Assembly (NCBI GenBank): GCA_003554105.1
Contig: PWFQ01000014.1
Coordinates: forward strand, 29,121 to 93,120
DNA length: 64,000 nt
Reading direction: 5' to 3'
Source of the DNA: Clostridiaceae bacterium
GTDB taxonomy: Bacteria > Bacillota > Clostridia > Peptostreptococcales > T1SED10-28
Below, piece after piece: positions 25,268-34,776 of the stretch. Under the pieces are notes generated by a model. It ran no database searches. It was given only the letters and a program-made list of their open reading frames with translations, and had not been told where the DNA came from. Made by a program: the position numbers and the translations under genes. Each line of letters opens with the position of its first letter. Positions within the stretch are counted from its first letter, which is position 1.

Positions 25268-26449
25268 ATGAACATCCACGAGTATCAAGGGAAAGAACTG
25301 TTTCGAAAGTATGGTATTCCTGTTCCCAAAGGGGAAGTGGCCTATAGTTCCGAAGAAGCATATCAGCTTGGGAAAACAATGGGTTCCTATCCTGTTGTTG
25401 TAAAAGCTCAGATCCATGCAGGTGGCAGAGGAAAAGCCGGTGGTGTAAAACTTGCCTTTGGAGAAGAAGAACTGAAGGATTTCACGGAAAAAATGTTAGG
25501 GATGACCCTCGTCACTCACCAAACAGGACCGGAAGGAAAAAGAGTTCAGCGATTACTGATTGAAGAAGGAGTTGAAATTTCAAAGGAATTCTATATCGGA
25601 TTTATCTTAAATAGAGAGATGGGTAAAATTACTTTAATGGTATCCTCAGAGGGGGGGATGGACATTGAGGAGGTTGCAGAAAAAACTCCGGGAAAGCTTC
25701 TGCAAGAGACGATTGAGCCTTCTTTGGGCTTGAGTGATTTTCAGTGCAGACGAACAGGCTTTAAACTTGGGTTGAAAATCCAACAGATGGAATCATGGAC
25801 GAAGCTGTTAAAAAACCTTTATCGATTATACACTGAAAAAGATGCATCGGTTATCGAAATCAATCCTTTGATTCTCAATAGTCAGGGCAAATTTTTGGCC
25901 ATTGATGCGAAAGTGAACATTGATGATAACGGGCTTTTTCGTCAGGAGGATCTTCGCGACTTAAGGGATGAAGATGAGGAAAATCCAAAGGAATTAGAGG
26001 CGGCAAAGTACGGTCTTTCTTATATTGCTCTTGATGGAAAAATTGGTTGCATGGTAAATGGAGCAGGACTTGCTATGGCAACAATGGATACAATTAAACA
26101 TTATGGCGGAGAACCTGCAAATTTTCTTGATGTGGGAGGAAGCGCGACAAAAGAAAACGTGGCACATGCCTTTCGAATTATTATGTCCGATGAGAAGGTT
26201 CGAGGGATCTTTGTAAACATTTTCGGCGGCATAATGAAATGTGATGTAATTGCTGAGGGCATCGTGGAAGCGGTAAAGGAAACTGAACTTAGTGTACCTC
26301 TAGTCGTTCGCCTGGAAGGAACCAATGTTGAAAAAGGGAGAAGTATTCTTCGAGATTCATCGGTCAACGTCATTAGTGTATCATCGATGGATGAGGGGGC
26401 AGAAAGAATCATTGCGGAAATTGAAAAGGAATTGAGAGGGGAGGTTTAA
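25268..26449 (+). CDS. sucC: Succinate-CoA ligase (ADP-forming) beta subunit
   Basis: The 393-residue subunit has an ATP-grasp N-terminal domain ([38 protein letters not shown]) and a C-terminal CoA-ligase domain ([30 protein letters not shown]). Start ATG 25268 follows AAAGGAG, and an in-frame upstream ATG at 25244 lies in the preceding gene. With SucD it interconverts succinyl-CoA and succinate with ATP formation. A 2-oxoacid oxidoreductase that can supply succinyl-CoA lies at 43.9 kb. Confidence 0.95.
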   Translation: MNIHEYQGKELFRKYGIPVPKGEVAYSSEEAYQLGKTMGSYPVVVKAQIHAGGRGKAGGVKLAFGEEELKDFTEKMLGMTLVTHQTGPEGKRVQRLLIEEGVEISKEFYIGFILNREMGKITLMVSSEGGMDIEEVAEKTPGKLLQETIEPSLGLSDFQCRRTGFKLGLKIQQMESWTKLLKNLYRLYTEKDASVIEINPLILNSQGKFLAIDAKVNIDDNGLFRQEDLRDLRDEDEENPKELEAAKYGLSYIALDGKIGCMVNGAGLAMATMDTIKHYGGEPANFLDVGGSATKENVAHAFRIIMSDEKVRGIFVNIFGGIMKCDVIAEGIVEAVKETELSVPLVVRLEGTNVEKGRSILRDSSVNVISVSSMDEGAERIIAEIEKELRGEV

Positions 26450-26450
26450 G

Positions 26451-27335
26451 ATGAGTATTTATGTGAACGAATCATCGAAAATTATCGTCCAGGGGATTAC
26501 AGGCTCAGCTGGAAAATTTCACACCCAAAAGATGTTAGAATACGGAACGAAAATCGTTGCGGGGGTGTCTCCCGGAAGAGGAGGGGAGAAAGTTCAGGGG
26601 ATACCGGTATTCAATACTGTTGAAGAAGCAGTCCGGAAAACACAGGCAAACGTATCGGTGATTTATATTCCCGCACCCTATGCATCAGACGGGATTTTGG
26701 AAGCTGCAAACTCCAATATCCCTTTGGTTATCTGTATAACAGAGCATATCCCTGTTAAAGATATGATTAGAGTAAGGGAGTATTTGAAAGATAAACCTAC
26801 AACACTCATTGGTCCAAACTGCCCCGGTGTGATCACGCCGGATGAATGCAAGGTGGGGATTATGCCAGGTTACATTCATAAGAAAGGGAGAATTGGTGTT
26901 GTCTCCAGGTCAGGAACCTTGACATATGAAGCGGTTCATCAACTATCCCAAGTCGGATTGGGACAATCGACAGCTGTTGGAATTGGTGGCGACCCTGTGA
27001 ATGGAACGAGTTTTGTGGATGTACTAAAGTTATTCAACGAAGATCCTGAAACACATGGAGTCGTTATCATCGGGGAGATCGGGGGGAATCAGGAAGAAGA
27101 GGCGGCAAAGTGGATTAATGAGAATATGAGAAAACCGGTAGTAGGTTTCATAAGCGGCGTAACGGCACCTGCAGGAAAAAGAATGGGACATGCAGGAGCC
27201 ATTATTTCCGGAGGGAAAGGAACCGCATCGGAAAAAATCAGAGTGATGGCAGAGTGTGGAATCACAATGGCAACAACCCCTTCAACCATCGGTGAAACGA
27301 TGAGAAAGCAAATGGAAGAGCAAAAAACTCATTAA
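26451..27335 (+). CDS. sucD: Succinate-CoA ligase alpha subunit
   Basis: The 294-residue subunit has the CoA-binding Rossmann motif [16 protein letters not shown], the block GTVSPGRGG-like [18 protein letters not shown] and the phospho-His247 in [14 protein letters not shown]. It follows sucC by one base, so translation is coupled. Length is normal. Confidence 0.95.
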   Translation: MSIYVNESSKIIVQGITGSAGKFHTQKMLEYGTKIVAGVSPGRGGEKVQGIPVFNTVEEAVRKTQANVSVIYIPAPYASDGILEAANSNIPLVICITEHIPVKDMIRVREYLKDKPTTLIGPNCPGVITPDECKVGIMPGYIHKKGRIGVVSRSGTLTYEAVHQLSQVGLGQSTAVGIGGDPVNGTSFVDVLKLFNEDPETHGVVIIGEIGGNQEEEAAKWINENMRKPVVGFISGVTAPAGKRMGHAGAIISGGKGTASEKIRVMAECGITMATTPSTIGETMRKQMEEQKTH

Positions 27336-27405
27336 GAGAGCCGTGAATCTGAACTGACCCTTGTCAAGTAGACAGGAAACAATCACGGATGAAAGGAAGA
27401 GTTTC

Positions 27406-28065
27406 ATGGATAAAAAGGCCTTTGATTTGGCGGTGAGGTATCTTTCATATCGCAGTAGAAGTCAAAAAGAAATTAGGGACTATCTTAATGGAAAAGGATA
27501 TTCCTCGAAAGAAATTCAAACTGCCATTGATAAACTTCATCAGTATGGCTATCAGAGTGATGAGAGTTTCGGGAAAGAGTTTGTCAGGATCAAAGGAGAA
27601 GGAGGTAAAAAAGGGAGCAGATTTGTAAGTGCAAAACTAAAGGAGAAAGGGATAGAAGAAGAGCTGGTCGAAAAAATTATAAATGAGGAGTATCCTCCGG
27701 AAAAGGAACTTCTGATTGCCCAGGATGAAGGCTACCGATATTTTCATTCCCACAGGGCCCTTCCAATGAATCTGCTTCTCAATAAGCTATATCAGAGGTT
27801 AATGGGGAAAGGATTCACTCATGGTGCCATTCATCACACTCTGGAAACTCTGAAGAATGATCCCGAAGTGAGAAAAGCGATTGATGAGATGGTAGACGTT
27901 CATTATGAAAAAGCACTAGAGGAAGCTCAAAAAGTTTTGCGAAAACGAGAGAGAAAGGATGAAACACACTATAAGAAAAGAGGGGCAGTCTATAGCTCTC
28001 TTTTGAGAAAAGGTTTTACTTCAGAGGTGATTAAGAGAGTCCAGGAGACCCTTGAAGATGAATAG
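27406..28065 (+). CDS. recX: RecX-like regulatory protein
   Basis: The 219-residue, helix-rich basic protein has the repeated RecX three-helix modules (DLAVRYLSYRSRSQKEIRDYLNGKGYSSKEIQTAIDKLHQYGYQSDESF, then VSAKLKEKGIEEELVEKII, then LYQRLMGKGFTHGAIHHTL and LLRKGFTSEVIKRV). RecX modulates RecA filaments. ATG 27406 follows GAAAGGAAG. A possible nested hairpin (CCGTGA/TCACGG with inner TGTC/GACA, about 27340-27390) precedes it. No LexA box was seen here. Confidence 0.88.
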   Translation: MDKKAFDLAVRYLSYRSRSQKEIRDYLNGKGYSSKEIQTAIDKLHQYGYQSDESFGKEFVRIKGEGGKKGSRFVSAKLKEKGIEEELVEKIINEEYPPEKELLIAQDEGYRYFHSHRALPMNLLLNKLYQRLMGKGFTHGAIHHTLETLKNDPEVRKAIDEMVDVHYEKALEEAQKVLRKRERKDETHYKKRGAVYSSLLRKGFTSEVIKRVQETLEDE

Positions 28066-28079
28066 AATAAGAATTTTTC

Positions 28080-28109
28080 TTGACAGAAGAAAATATTCAA
28101 TGGTATAGT
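28080..28109 (+). promoter_or_regulatory. Promoter of the riboflavin operon
   Basis: TTGACA (28080-28085), 18-nt spacer, TATAGT (28104-28109), just ahead of the FMN riboswitch. Confidence 0.75.
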
Positions 28110-28129
28110 AAGTACACAAATGAATAATT

Positions 28130-28328
28130 GATGATCTTCAGGGCAGGGTGTAATTCCCGACCGGCGGTAAAGTCCGCGAACCTTAAGGGTTGATTTGGTG
28201 AAACTCCAAAACCGACAGTAAAGTCTGGATGGAAGAAGAGAACTGGTTGCATTATAAGTATAATTATAATGTATTTTAGTTGGGATAATTTTTAACACCT
28301 GAGGATATTTCTTCAGGTGTTTTTTGGT
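28130..28328 (+). promoter_or_regulatory. FMN riboswitch with terminator
   Basis: The RFN aptamer is unmistakable: ATCTTCAGGGCAGGGTG, CCCGACCGGCGGTAAAGTC, CCGACAGTAAAGTCTGGATG and the closing GAAGA (about 28134-28241). It is followed by hairpin CATTATAA/TTATAATG (28251-28272) and a terminator AACACCTGA/TCAGGTGTT with T run ending 28327. FMN binding should promote termination and shut off the rib operon. Confidence 0.97.
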
Positions 28329-28361
28329 GAATAAATCATTTCAGCTCAAGGAGGTCAGGCT

Positions 28362-29480
28362 GTGAAAGAAGAACAGATCCAAGAAGATCTTAAGTACATG
28401 AAAAGAGCGATGGAGCTTGCAGAAAAAGGAAGAGGAAGGACCAACCCCAATCCTTTGGTCGGTGCGGTAATCGTAAAAGAGAACCGAATCATCGGTGAGG
28501 GCTTCCACAAAGCTTACGGCGATCATCACGCAGAAGTAAATGCATTTGAAGCTGCAATCGAAGATTGCAATGGAGCAACATTATACGTAACATTGGAACC
28601 CTGTCATCATTATGGGAAAACCCCACCCTGTGTTGATCGAGTGATTAAAGAGAAAATCGGGAGAGTAGTGATTGGACTGACAGACCCGAATCCATTAGTG
28701 ATGGGGAAAAGCATTAAAAAGATGATGGACAAGGGCATCAGGGTGCACACAGGAGTTATGGAAAAAGAATTACGAATACAAAATCGGGTGTTTCTGCACT
28801 ATATGAAAAAAGGATATCCTCATATTACATTAAAAACAGCAATGACCCTCGATGGAAAAATTGCTACTGCATCCGGTGAATCAAAATGGATTACCGGAAG
28901 TGAAGCAAGGCAGTGGGTGCACAATTTCAGAGATCATGTAATGGGGATTATGGTTGGTGTTAATACAGTAATTGCGGATGATCCATTATTAACAACCAGA
29001 TTAGAAAAAAGTGAAGGGAAAAATCCGATCCGAATTGTGGTGGATAGCAAAGGAAGAGCACCATTTAATGCGAAGGTCTTTGATGTTGATGAAAAAACGA
29101 AAACAATTCTCGCTACGACGGAAAGTATGAATAAAGATAAAATGTATTCATTGGAAAGGAAAGGCGTAAAAGTAGCGATCCTTCCCTCTGACCAAGGAAG
29201 AGTTGATCTACAGGCATTAATGGAATTTCTTGGAGAAGAGAAGATCGACAGTGTCCTGCTGGAAGGAGGAGCAACTCTTAACTACAGTGCTTTAAAGGGT
29301 AAAATAGTGCAAGAGGTCATTGCATTTATAGCTCCGAAACTTATTGGTGGCCTAACAGCTAAAACTCCGGTTGGAGGAGAAGGCATTCCCCACCTGGAAG
29401 ACGCAATTGTTTTAAAAGATGTTGAATATAGTGTGGTTGGCAAAGATTTAATGGTAAAAGGGCGCATAGAAGAGGGATAA
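28362..29480 (+). CDS. ribD: Riboflavin deaminase/reductase RibD
   Basis: The 372-residue bifunctional enzyme deaminates DARPP and reduces the ribose of the product. The N-terminal cytidine-deaminase domain has zinc ligands in HAE (His56, Glu58), Cys81 and Cys90 (EPCHHYGKTPPC). The C-terminal reductase domain starts near 148 (TLKTAMTLDGKIAT) and has LLEGGATLNYSAL. GTG start follows AAGGAGGTC. First gene under the FMN riboswitch. Confidence 0.97.
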   Translation: MKEEQIQEDLKYMKRAMELAEKGRGRTNPNPLVGAVIVKENRIIGEGFHKAYGDHHAEVNAFEAAIEDCNGATLYVTLEPCHHYGKTPPCVDRVIKEKIGRVVIGLTDPNPLVMGKSIKKMMDKGIRVHTGVMEKELRIQNRVFLHYMKKGYPHITLKTAMTLDGKIATASGESKWITGSEARQWVHNFRDHVMGIMVGVNTVIADDPLLTTRLEKSEGKNPIRIVVDSKGRAPFNAKVFDVDEKTKTILATTESMNKDKMYSLERKGVKVAILPSDQGRVDLQALMEFLGEEKIDSVLLEGGATLNYSALKGKIVQEVIAFIAPKLIGGLTAKTPVGGEGIPHLEDAIVLKDVEYSVVGKDLMVKGRIEEG

Positions 29481-29501
29481 AAATCCAAAGGGAGTGATCG
29501 C

Positions 29502-30161
29502 TTGTTTACAGGAATTGTTGAGGAGCTGGGAAAACTTGCATCGATTGAAGGAGGGAGTAACGTTTTCCGCATTAAAATTATCGGGAATAAAGTTCTTGAA
29601 GATGTTAAGCTCGGAGATAGTATCAGTACCAATGGTGTATGCTTGACGGTGGTTAAATATGATAAAGACTCTTTTAGCGGAGATGTAATGCCGGAGACGC
29701 TAAGAAGAACCAATCTTGGAGATTTGAAGGTGGGTGACACTGTGAATCTGGAAAGGGCCATGGCAATCGGAGACCGCTTTGGAGGTCATATTGTGTCGGG
29801 GCATATTGATGGAACCGGTAACATTATCAACTATCGAAAAGAGAAAAATGCAACATGGATCCGAATAGAGTGCAGTAGTGAGCTTCTTCGATATATGATT
29901 CCTAAAGGATCGATTGCCATAGACGGGACATCCCTAACGTTAGCAACAGTGGACCATCAGGGATTTGAAGTATCAATTATTCCCCTGACCGGGGAGGAAA
30001 CTACTTTATTGAAGAAAAAAACGGGAGACAAAGTAAACCTGGAATGTGACATGATCGGAAAGTATGTTGAAAAGCTTTTTCCGAAGGAAAACAGTGACAA
30101 AGGAGAGATGAAAAGCTCAGGATTGACCCAAGAGAAACTGGAAAAGATGGGATTTTATTAA
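29502..30161 (+). CDS. ribE: Riboflavin synthase alpha chain
   Basis: The 219-residue protein has two lumazine-synthase-type barrel repeats, each with the [10 protein letters not shown] / [17 protein letters not shown] pattern. It dismutates 6,7-dimethyl-8-ribityllumazine to riboflavin. The start is TTG 29502 after GGGAGTG, consistent with lower expression than neighbours. Called ribC in some nomenclatures. Confidence 0.95.
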   Translation: MFTGIVEELGKLASIEGGSNVFRIKIIGNKVLEDVKLGDSISTNGVCLTVVKYDKDSFSGDVMPETLRRTNLGDLKVGDTVNLERAMAIGDRFGGHIVSGHIDGTGNIINYRKEKNATWIRIECSSELLRYMIPKGSIAIDGTSLTLATVDHQGFEVSIIPLTGEETTLLKKKTGDKVNLECDMIGKYVEKLFPKENSDKGEMKSSGLTQEKLEKMGFY

Positions 30162-30178
30162 GAGAAAGGGTGAAATTA

Positions 30179-31393
30179 ATGTCAGAATTTAACAGCATAG
30201 AAGAAGCAATTGAAGATATAAAAAACGGGAAAATGGTCGTTGTGGTTGATGATGAAAATCGTGAAAATGAAGGCGATCTTGTTATGGCTGCAGAAAAAGC
30301 AACCACAAAGCATGTAAACTTCATGGCGACTCATGGAAGAGGTTTAATCTGTGTACCCATGGAAAGAGAACGGCTACAGGAGCTTGATATCCTCCCGATG
30401 GTCAATAATAACACAGATCCGAACCAAACAGCATTTACAGTTTCTGTTGATGATCGAAGAACTTCAACAGGGATTTCTGCTGAAGAGCGGGCAATGACAA
30501 TCAGAAGGCTGATCGAAACTGATGCAACGGCTAGAGATTTTCATAAGCCGGGGCACATTTTTCCTCTAATCGCCAAGGAGGGAGGAGTTCTTAAAAGAGC
30601 CGGTCATACAGAAGCCTCAGTAGATCTGGCAAGGTTGGCAGGACTTTACCCGGCTGGCGTCATTTGTGAAATTATGAATGAAGACGGAACAATGGCAAGA
30701 GTCCCCCAATTGAAAGAGTATTGTCAAAAACACGATCTGAAATTTATTACTATTGCGGATCTTATCGCATACAGAAGTAAAAAAGAAACTCTGATCGAAC
30801 GTATTACTGAAGCGGAACTCCCAACAAAGCATGGCAAATTCAGAATTTTCGGGTATGTCAATCAGCTTAACGGTGAACACCATGTAGCTCTTGTAAAAGG
30901 CGAAGTTGATGGAAAAGAGCCGATTCTTGTGCGGGTCCATTCCGAGTGCCTGACAGGAGATGCTTTCGGGTCCAAACGGTGTGATTGCGGAGAACAGTAT
31001 GATCGGGCAATGGAGATGATTGAGAAAGAAGGAAAAGGTGTACTCGTCTATATGCGTCAGGAAGGCAGAGGCATTGGTCTGATCAATAAACTCCGGGCAT
31101 ACTCTTTACAAGATGAAGGGTATGATACGGTAGAAGCCAATGAAGCCCTAGGATTTCCGGGGGATCTTCGGGAATACGGGATTGGAGCACAAATATTAAA
31201 AGATCTCAAAATAGAAAAAATTAAACTGATTACAAATAATCCAAAAAAGATTCATGGATTATCAGGTTATGGGATTGAAATTGTTGAGCGTGTGGAGATT
31301 GAAATAGATCCTCAAGAGGACAATAAATTCTACCTGGAAACAAAGGAGTCGAAAATGAACCATATGACCCACTATAAAAAGGAGGAAAAGTAA
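30179..31393 (+). CDS. ribBA: DHBP synthase/GTP cyclohydrolase II RibBA
   Basis: The 404-residue bifunctional enzyme makes both riboflavin precursors. The N-terminal DHBP synthase domain (1-200) shows [15 protein letters not shown] and the C-terminal GTP cyclohydrolase II domain has the zinc cysteines in [20 protein letters not shown] and [15 protein letters not shown] 30179 is favoured over GTG 30170 because AGAAAGGG gives proper spacing only to 30179. Confidence 0.96.
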   Translation: MSEFNSIEEAIEDIKNGKMVVVVDDENRENEGDLVMAAEKATTKHVNFMATHGRGLICVPMERERLQELDILPMVNNNTDPNQTAFTVSVDDRRTSTGISAEERAMTIRRLIETDATARDFHKPGHIFPLIAKEGGVLKRAGHTEASVDLARLAGLYPAGVICEIMNEDGTMARVPQLKEYCQKHDLKFITIADLIAYRSKKETLIERITEAELPTKHGKFRIFGYVNQLNGEHHVALVKGEVDGKEPILVRVHSECLTGDAFGSKRCDCGEQYDRAMEMIEKEGKGVLVYMRQEGRGIGLINKLRAYSLQDEGYDTVEANEALGFPGDLREYGIGAQILKDLKIEKIKLITNNPKKIHGLSGYGIEIVERVEIEIDPQEDNKFYLETKESKMNHMTHYKKEEK

Positions 31394-31864
31394 ATGAAGA
31401 ATTATGAAGGAACACTTCTTGTGAAAGAGGCAAAATTTGGAATTATCGTTGGGCGATTTAATGAGTTTATTGGAAGCAAGCTTTTATCAGGGGCGATTGA
31501 TGCATTGAAAAGACACGGAGCCACCGATGATCAAATCGATGTAATCTGGGCACCGGGAGCGTTTGAAATACCTCTTATAGCTAAAAAGGTTTCGAAAAGT
31601 GGACGATACGACGGTGTGATTTGTTTAGGAGCTGTCATTCGCGGAGCAACCCCTCATTTTGATTACGTGTCCAGTGAAGTAACAAAAGGGATTGCAAGTG
31701 TTTCTCTTGATACTGAGGTTCCTGTGGTATTTGGAGTGCTTACGACAGACACCATTGAACAGGCTATCGAGCGGGCGGGAACGAAAGCGGGGAATAAAGG
31801 ATTTGATGCAGCCATGACAGCCATAGAAATGGTTAATCTTATGAAAGAAATCCACAATGTTTAG
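31394..31864 (+). CDS. ribH: 6,7-dimethyl-8-ribityllumazine synthase
   Basis: The 156-residue protein shows family motifs [45 protein letters not shown] and [14 protein letters not shown]. It condenses ArP with DHBP into lumazine, forming icosahedral particles in relatives. It is directly after ribBA and overlaps the next gene by 8 bases. Confidence 0.97.
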   Translation: MKNYEGTLLVKEAKFGIIVGRFNEFIGSKLLSGAIDALKRHGATDDQIDVIWAPGAFEIPLIAKKVSKSGRYDGVICLGAVIRGATPHFDYVSSEVTKGIASVSLDTEVPVVFGVLTTDTIEQAIERAGTKAGNKGFDAAMTAIEMVNLMKEIHNV

Positions 31865-32510
31865 TGGCGTAAAAACCTTATACTTTGATTATGACGGAAC
31901 CCTTCATTGGAGTGAAAAAATCTATTTGCCCGCATTTCGAAAGGGACAGGAAGCATTAATGGAATTAGGGCATTTAAAAAGCAGGGACTTAACGGATCGG
32001 GAGGTTACACGATTTCTTGGACTTACCAGATACGAAATGTGGGAGAAGTATCGCCCTGATTTGCCTGAAGAAGTGACTAAAATCGCAGGAGATGTTATAG
32101 GGAAAGAAATGGAGCGGTTAGTTTTAATCGGCGAAGCCGAACTCTATCCGGGAGTCATTGAAACACTCGAGCACCTTAAAAACAAAGGCTATACTCTCGT
32201 ATTCCTCAGCAATTGCGGGAAAAATTACTTGGAGAATGCAAAAAAAACATTTCCTCTCGATAAGTACTTTGAGGCTTTTTATTATGCTGAAGCCTTCGGG
32301 TATCTGCCTAAGCATGAAATTTTACGGCAGGTACGAGAAAATCACCCCGAAAAACAAGTCATTGTCGGAGACCGTCATAAAGATATGGAAAGCGGATATA
32401 AAAACAACATGAAAACCATCGGTTGCAGCTATGGTTATGGGACAGAAGAAGAATTAAAGGGGGCGACCGTTGTCATAGAAGATATACGCAAACTAATAGA
32501 TCTGCTTTAA
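31857..32510 (+). CDS. HAD-superfamily phosphatase in the rib operon
   Basis: The 217-residue HAD protein has motif [10 protein letters not shown] (Asp11, Asp13), motif II FLSNCG, and motif [13 protein letters not shown], with a helical C1-type cap. The 8-base overlap with ribH makes it translationally coupled to riboflavin synthesis. The dephosphorylation of 5-amino-6-ribitylamino-uracil 5'-phosphate needs a HAD phosphatase, so this is a good candidate. Known Bacillus enzymes for this step (YcsE, YwtE, YitU) have a different cap type. General HAD function is firm, the pathway role is inferred. Confidence 0.85.
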   Translation: MFSGVKTLYFDYDGTLHWSEKIYLPAFRKGQEALMELGHLKSRDLTDREVTRFLGLTRYEMWEKYRPDLPEEVTKIAGDVIGKEMERLVLIGEAELYPGVIETLEHLKNKGYTLVFLSNCGKNYLENAKKTFPLDKYFEAFYYAEAFGYLPKHEILRQVRENHPEKQVIVGDRHKDMESGYKNNMKTIGCSYGYGTEEELKGATVVIEDIRKLIDLL

Positions 32511-32548
32511 CAGACTAAGTTCCGGGAAAATTGATATGGATGATGTGG

Positions 32549-32580
32549 AGGAGAAGAATATATATTCTTCTCCTCTTTTA
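32549..32580. terminator. Bidirectional terminator, perfect 28-bp palindrome
   Basis: GAGGAGAAGAATAT and its exact complement form a 28-base perfect palindrome, followed by TTTTAG on the plus strand. It separates the rib operon and the convergent pepA. Confidence 0.8.
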
Positions 32581-32588
32581 GATAAACT

Positions 32589-34091
32589 CTATTCTTTCTT
32601 CGACCGGGATTGGATTTTGTAATACTGATAAAGAAGGTCTACTCCTGCTCCGGTACCACCAACAGGACTTAAGGGTCCTTTTTTATCCTGCCAGGAAGTT
32701 CCGGCTATGTCCAAATGAATCCAGGGAAGGCTTTGTGTGAATTTTTCAATAAAAAGGCCGGCAACAATGGTTCCAGCAAGTCGGGGACCCGAGTTTTTCA
32801 TATCAGCAATCTCTGATTTGAGCAAGTCATGATAATCGGACTCTGCAGGGAGTCTCCATATTTTCTCTAAAGAGTTTTTGCTTGCATCTTCCAATTGTTG
32901 ACTCCCCTCATTGGTGCTGGATAGATAGGGGGTGATGTTTTTACCTAAAGCAACGAGTGCAGCTCCGGTCAATGTTGCAATATCAATAATTGAATTGACT
33001 TTTTCCTGATCGATGATAAAATGTACAGCATCAGCCAGTGTCAATCTCCCTTCTGCATCAGTGTTTGTAATTTCAATGGTTTTTCCTGCCATTGAACCGA
33101 TCACGTCACCGGGCCGATACGCATTTCCTGAGATCATATTTTCGCAAGCTGCAATGACTACCGTCAGATTTACTTTCAATCGGTTTTTTGCCACAGCGGC
33201 GATTGTTCCTATAGCAGAGGCGGCACCACCCATATCCATCTTCATTGTAAGCATTCCGCCGGTCGGTTTAATTGAATAACCTCCACTGTCATAAGTGAGC
33301 CCTTTACCAACCAATCCGTAGATTTGATCTGAAGAAGGATTTCCCTGATACCGCATAACGATTAATTTGGGGGGCTGGGAAGAGCCTTTGGAAACATTCA
33401 AAAAAGCCTCCATGCCAAGTCTGTTCATCTCATTCTCATCAAGGATTTTAACATCCAATCCATAAATTTCACCTTGAACTGAAGCCACCTGAGCAAGAGC
33501 GGAAGGGGTCATCACATTGGCGGGCTCGTTAACCAGATCCCTTGCAAAGCAAATACCCTCACCGATGGAAATTCCCTCTTCTAATGCTGATTTTGTTGAA
33601 AACAGTTCTTCTTCATCGCGGGAAAACAGATAAACGGTTTCAATAGGAGGTGTTTCGTCAGAAGAGTCCTGCTTATATTTATTAAAAGAATACTTGGAGA
33701 GAATAAGAGATTTTCCCAAGGTCTGAACGAGGGACTTAAGAGGAAGAGTACCTTCCAAAGGTGTTAAATCGAGTCCTACGGAGATGTAATTTTCCGTGTA
33801 ACATTTTTGAACAGCCTTCCCGAAATTTGTTGCAATAGACTGAGGGTTAAGATCTTCTCTTTTGCCCATTCCGATGAGAACAACCATTTGAGGAAATTCC
33901 TGATGAAACAGGGGCAATAGTCTAGTGCTTCCTTTCTTTCCCAGGAAGGGTCGATCGGTATTTTTTTGCTCTAAAACCTCCTTAAGATTTCTAGGGTAAT
34001 CTTCCTGCGAAATTTCGGATTCCTCAAATACGGGCAGGATCAGAGCCTTTACTTCATTTAAATTCGGCAATCCTTTGAGTTCAATTTTCAT
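32589..34091 (-). CDS. pepA: Leucyl aminopeptidase (M17)
   Basis: The 500-residue cytosolic metallo-exopeptidase has the M17 signature NTDAEGRLTLADA (about 345-357), GKGLTYDSGGYSIKP with the catalytic Lys and metal ligands, and KMDMGGAAS. N-terminal macrodomain-like region 1-160. It fits a peptide-fermenting lifestyle. Start ATG 34091 follows AAAAAGGAGTG. Confidence 0.95.
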   Translation of the reverse strand: MKIELKGLPNLNEVKALILPVFEESEISQEDYPRNLKEVLEQKNTDRPFLGKKGSTRLLPLFHQEFPQMVVLIGMGKREDLNPQSIATNFGKAVQKCYTENYISVGLDLTPLEGTLPLKSLVQTLGKSLILSKYSFNKYKQDSSDETPPIETVYLFSRDEEELFSTKSALEEGISIGEGICFARDLVNEPANVMTPSALAQVASVQGEIYGLDVKILDENEMNRLGMEAFLNVSKGSSQPPKLIVMRYQGNPSSDQIYGLVGKGLTYDSGGYSIKPTGGMLTMKMDMGGAASAIGTIAAVAKNRLKVNLTVVIAACENMISGNAYRPGDVIGSMAGKTIEITNTDAEGRLTLADAVHFIIDQEKVNSIIDIATLTGAALVALGKNITPYLSSTNEGSQQLEDASKNSLEKIWRLPAESDYHDLLKSEIADMKNSGPRLAGTIVAGLFIEKFTQSLPWIHLDIAGTSWQDKKGPLSPVGGTGAGVDLLYQYYKIQSRSKKE

Positions 34092-34197
34092 ATAATCACT
34101 CCTTTTTAGTCTCTACAACCATATTTTACCCTCCAGATGAGGATAGAATCATTCTGTTGATAGAAAATGCAGAGAGAAAAGAATTATTTGAAAAAAC

Positions 34198-34243
34198 TTG
34201 ACAAAGAAAACACAGAGATATATAATAATGATAATCATTATCA
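34198..34243 (+). promoter_or_regulatory. Consensus promoter with perfect Fur box
   Basis: TTGACA (34198-34203), 17-nt spacer, TATAAT (34221-34226). The following TGATAATCATTATCA (34229-34243) is an exact match to the Bacillus Fur 7-1-7 consensus TGATAATNATTATCA and covers the predicted start point. Iron repression of the downstream gene is expected. Confidence 0.8.
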
Positions 34244-34282
34244 TATAATGAGTGTGAAAATTATAAAAAGGAGAGTGACAAC

Positions 34283-34606
34283 ATGACAGCATTATTGGTA
34301 GGAGCAGATAAATTAGGAAATATTCCGGAAACCCTTCGATGTCAGGGGATCGATCACTACGTACATTGGACGGGGAGAAAAAAGAAACTCAGAAAATCAA
34401 AAATCCCCAAAGAGGCGGATATGATTATCTTATTCTATGACTATATTGAGCATAATATAGCAAGTATTATAAAGGAACAGGCTAAACAGCAAAACATCCC
34501 CTGTGTTTTCTCTAAGAGAGCTGTAAGTGATTTGACTCAACAACTCGAACGCTGTTCTCAGTGTAATTTAAAAGATCTATGTCACGGAACTTCCATGGTC
34601 AGCTAA
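34283..34606 (+). CDS. DUF2325-family protein under Fur control
   Basis: The 107-residue protein has an N-terminal Rossmann-like beta strand (TALLVGADKLGNIPETL), a basic segment (TGRKKKLRKSK) and a C-terminal cysteine cluster C-x2-C-x5-C (RCSQCNLKDLC). DUF2325 proteins are uncharacterised. The cysteines and the Fur box together suggest a role linked to iron, heme or metal stress. It is monocistronic. ATG 34283 follows AAAAAGGAGAG. No signal peptide, so cytosolic. Confidence 0.75.
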   Translation: MTALLVGADKLGNIPETLRCQGIDHYVHWTGRKKKLRKSKIPKEADMIILFYDYIEHNIASIIKEQAKQQNIPCVFSKRAVSDLTQQLERCSQCNLKDLCHGTSMVS

Positions 34607-34776
34607 AAGGTTCTTTAGAATATTCGGTATAAATGGTAAACTAAAATCAGTCCCTTTGTTAAAAGGCACTGATTTTTTAGTTGCAATAGATGAAAGAAAG
34701 AGCAGCAGAGCGTCACTGTTGAAGATTACGTCCAATATGTGATTGTATGAACTAATAAATTACTGGGAGGTACTCG

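Noticed and set aside
27336..27405. Structured RNA or LexA control ahead of recX
   Set aside because: Only short, weak nested pairing and no LexA box; insufficient for a feature.
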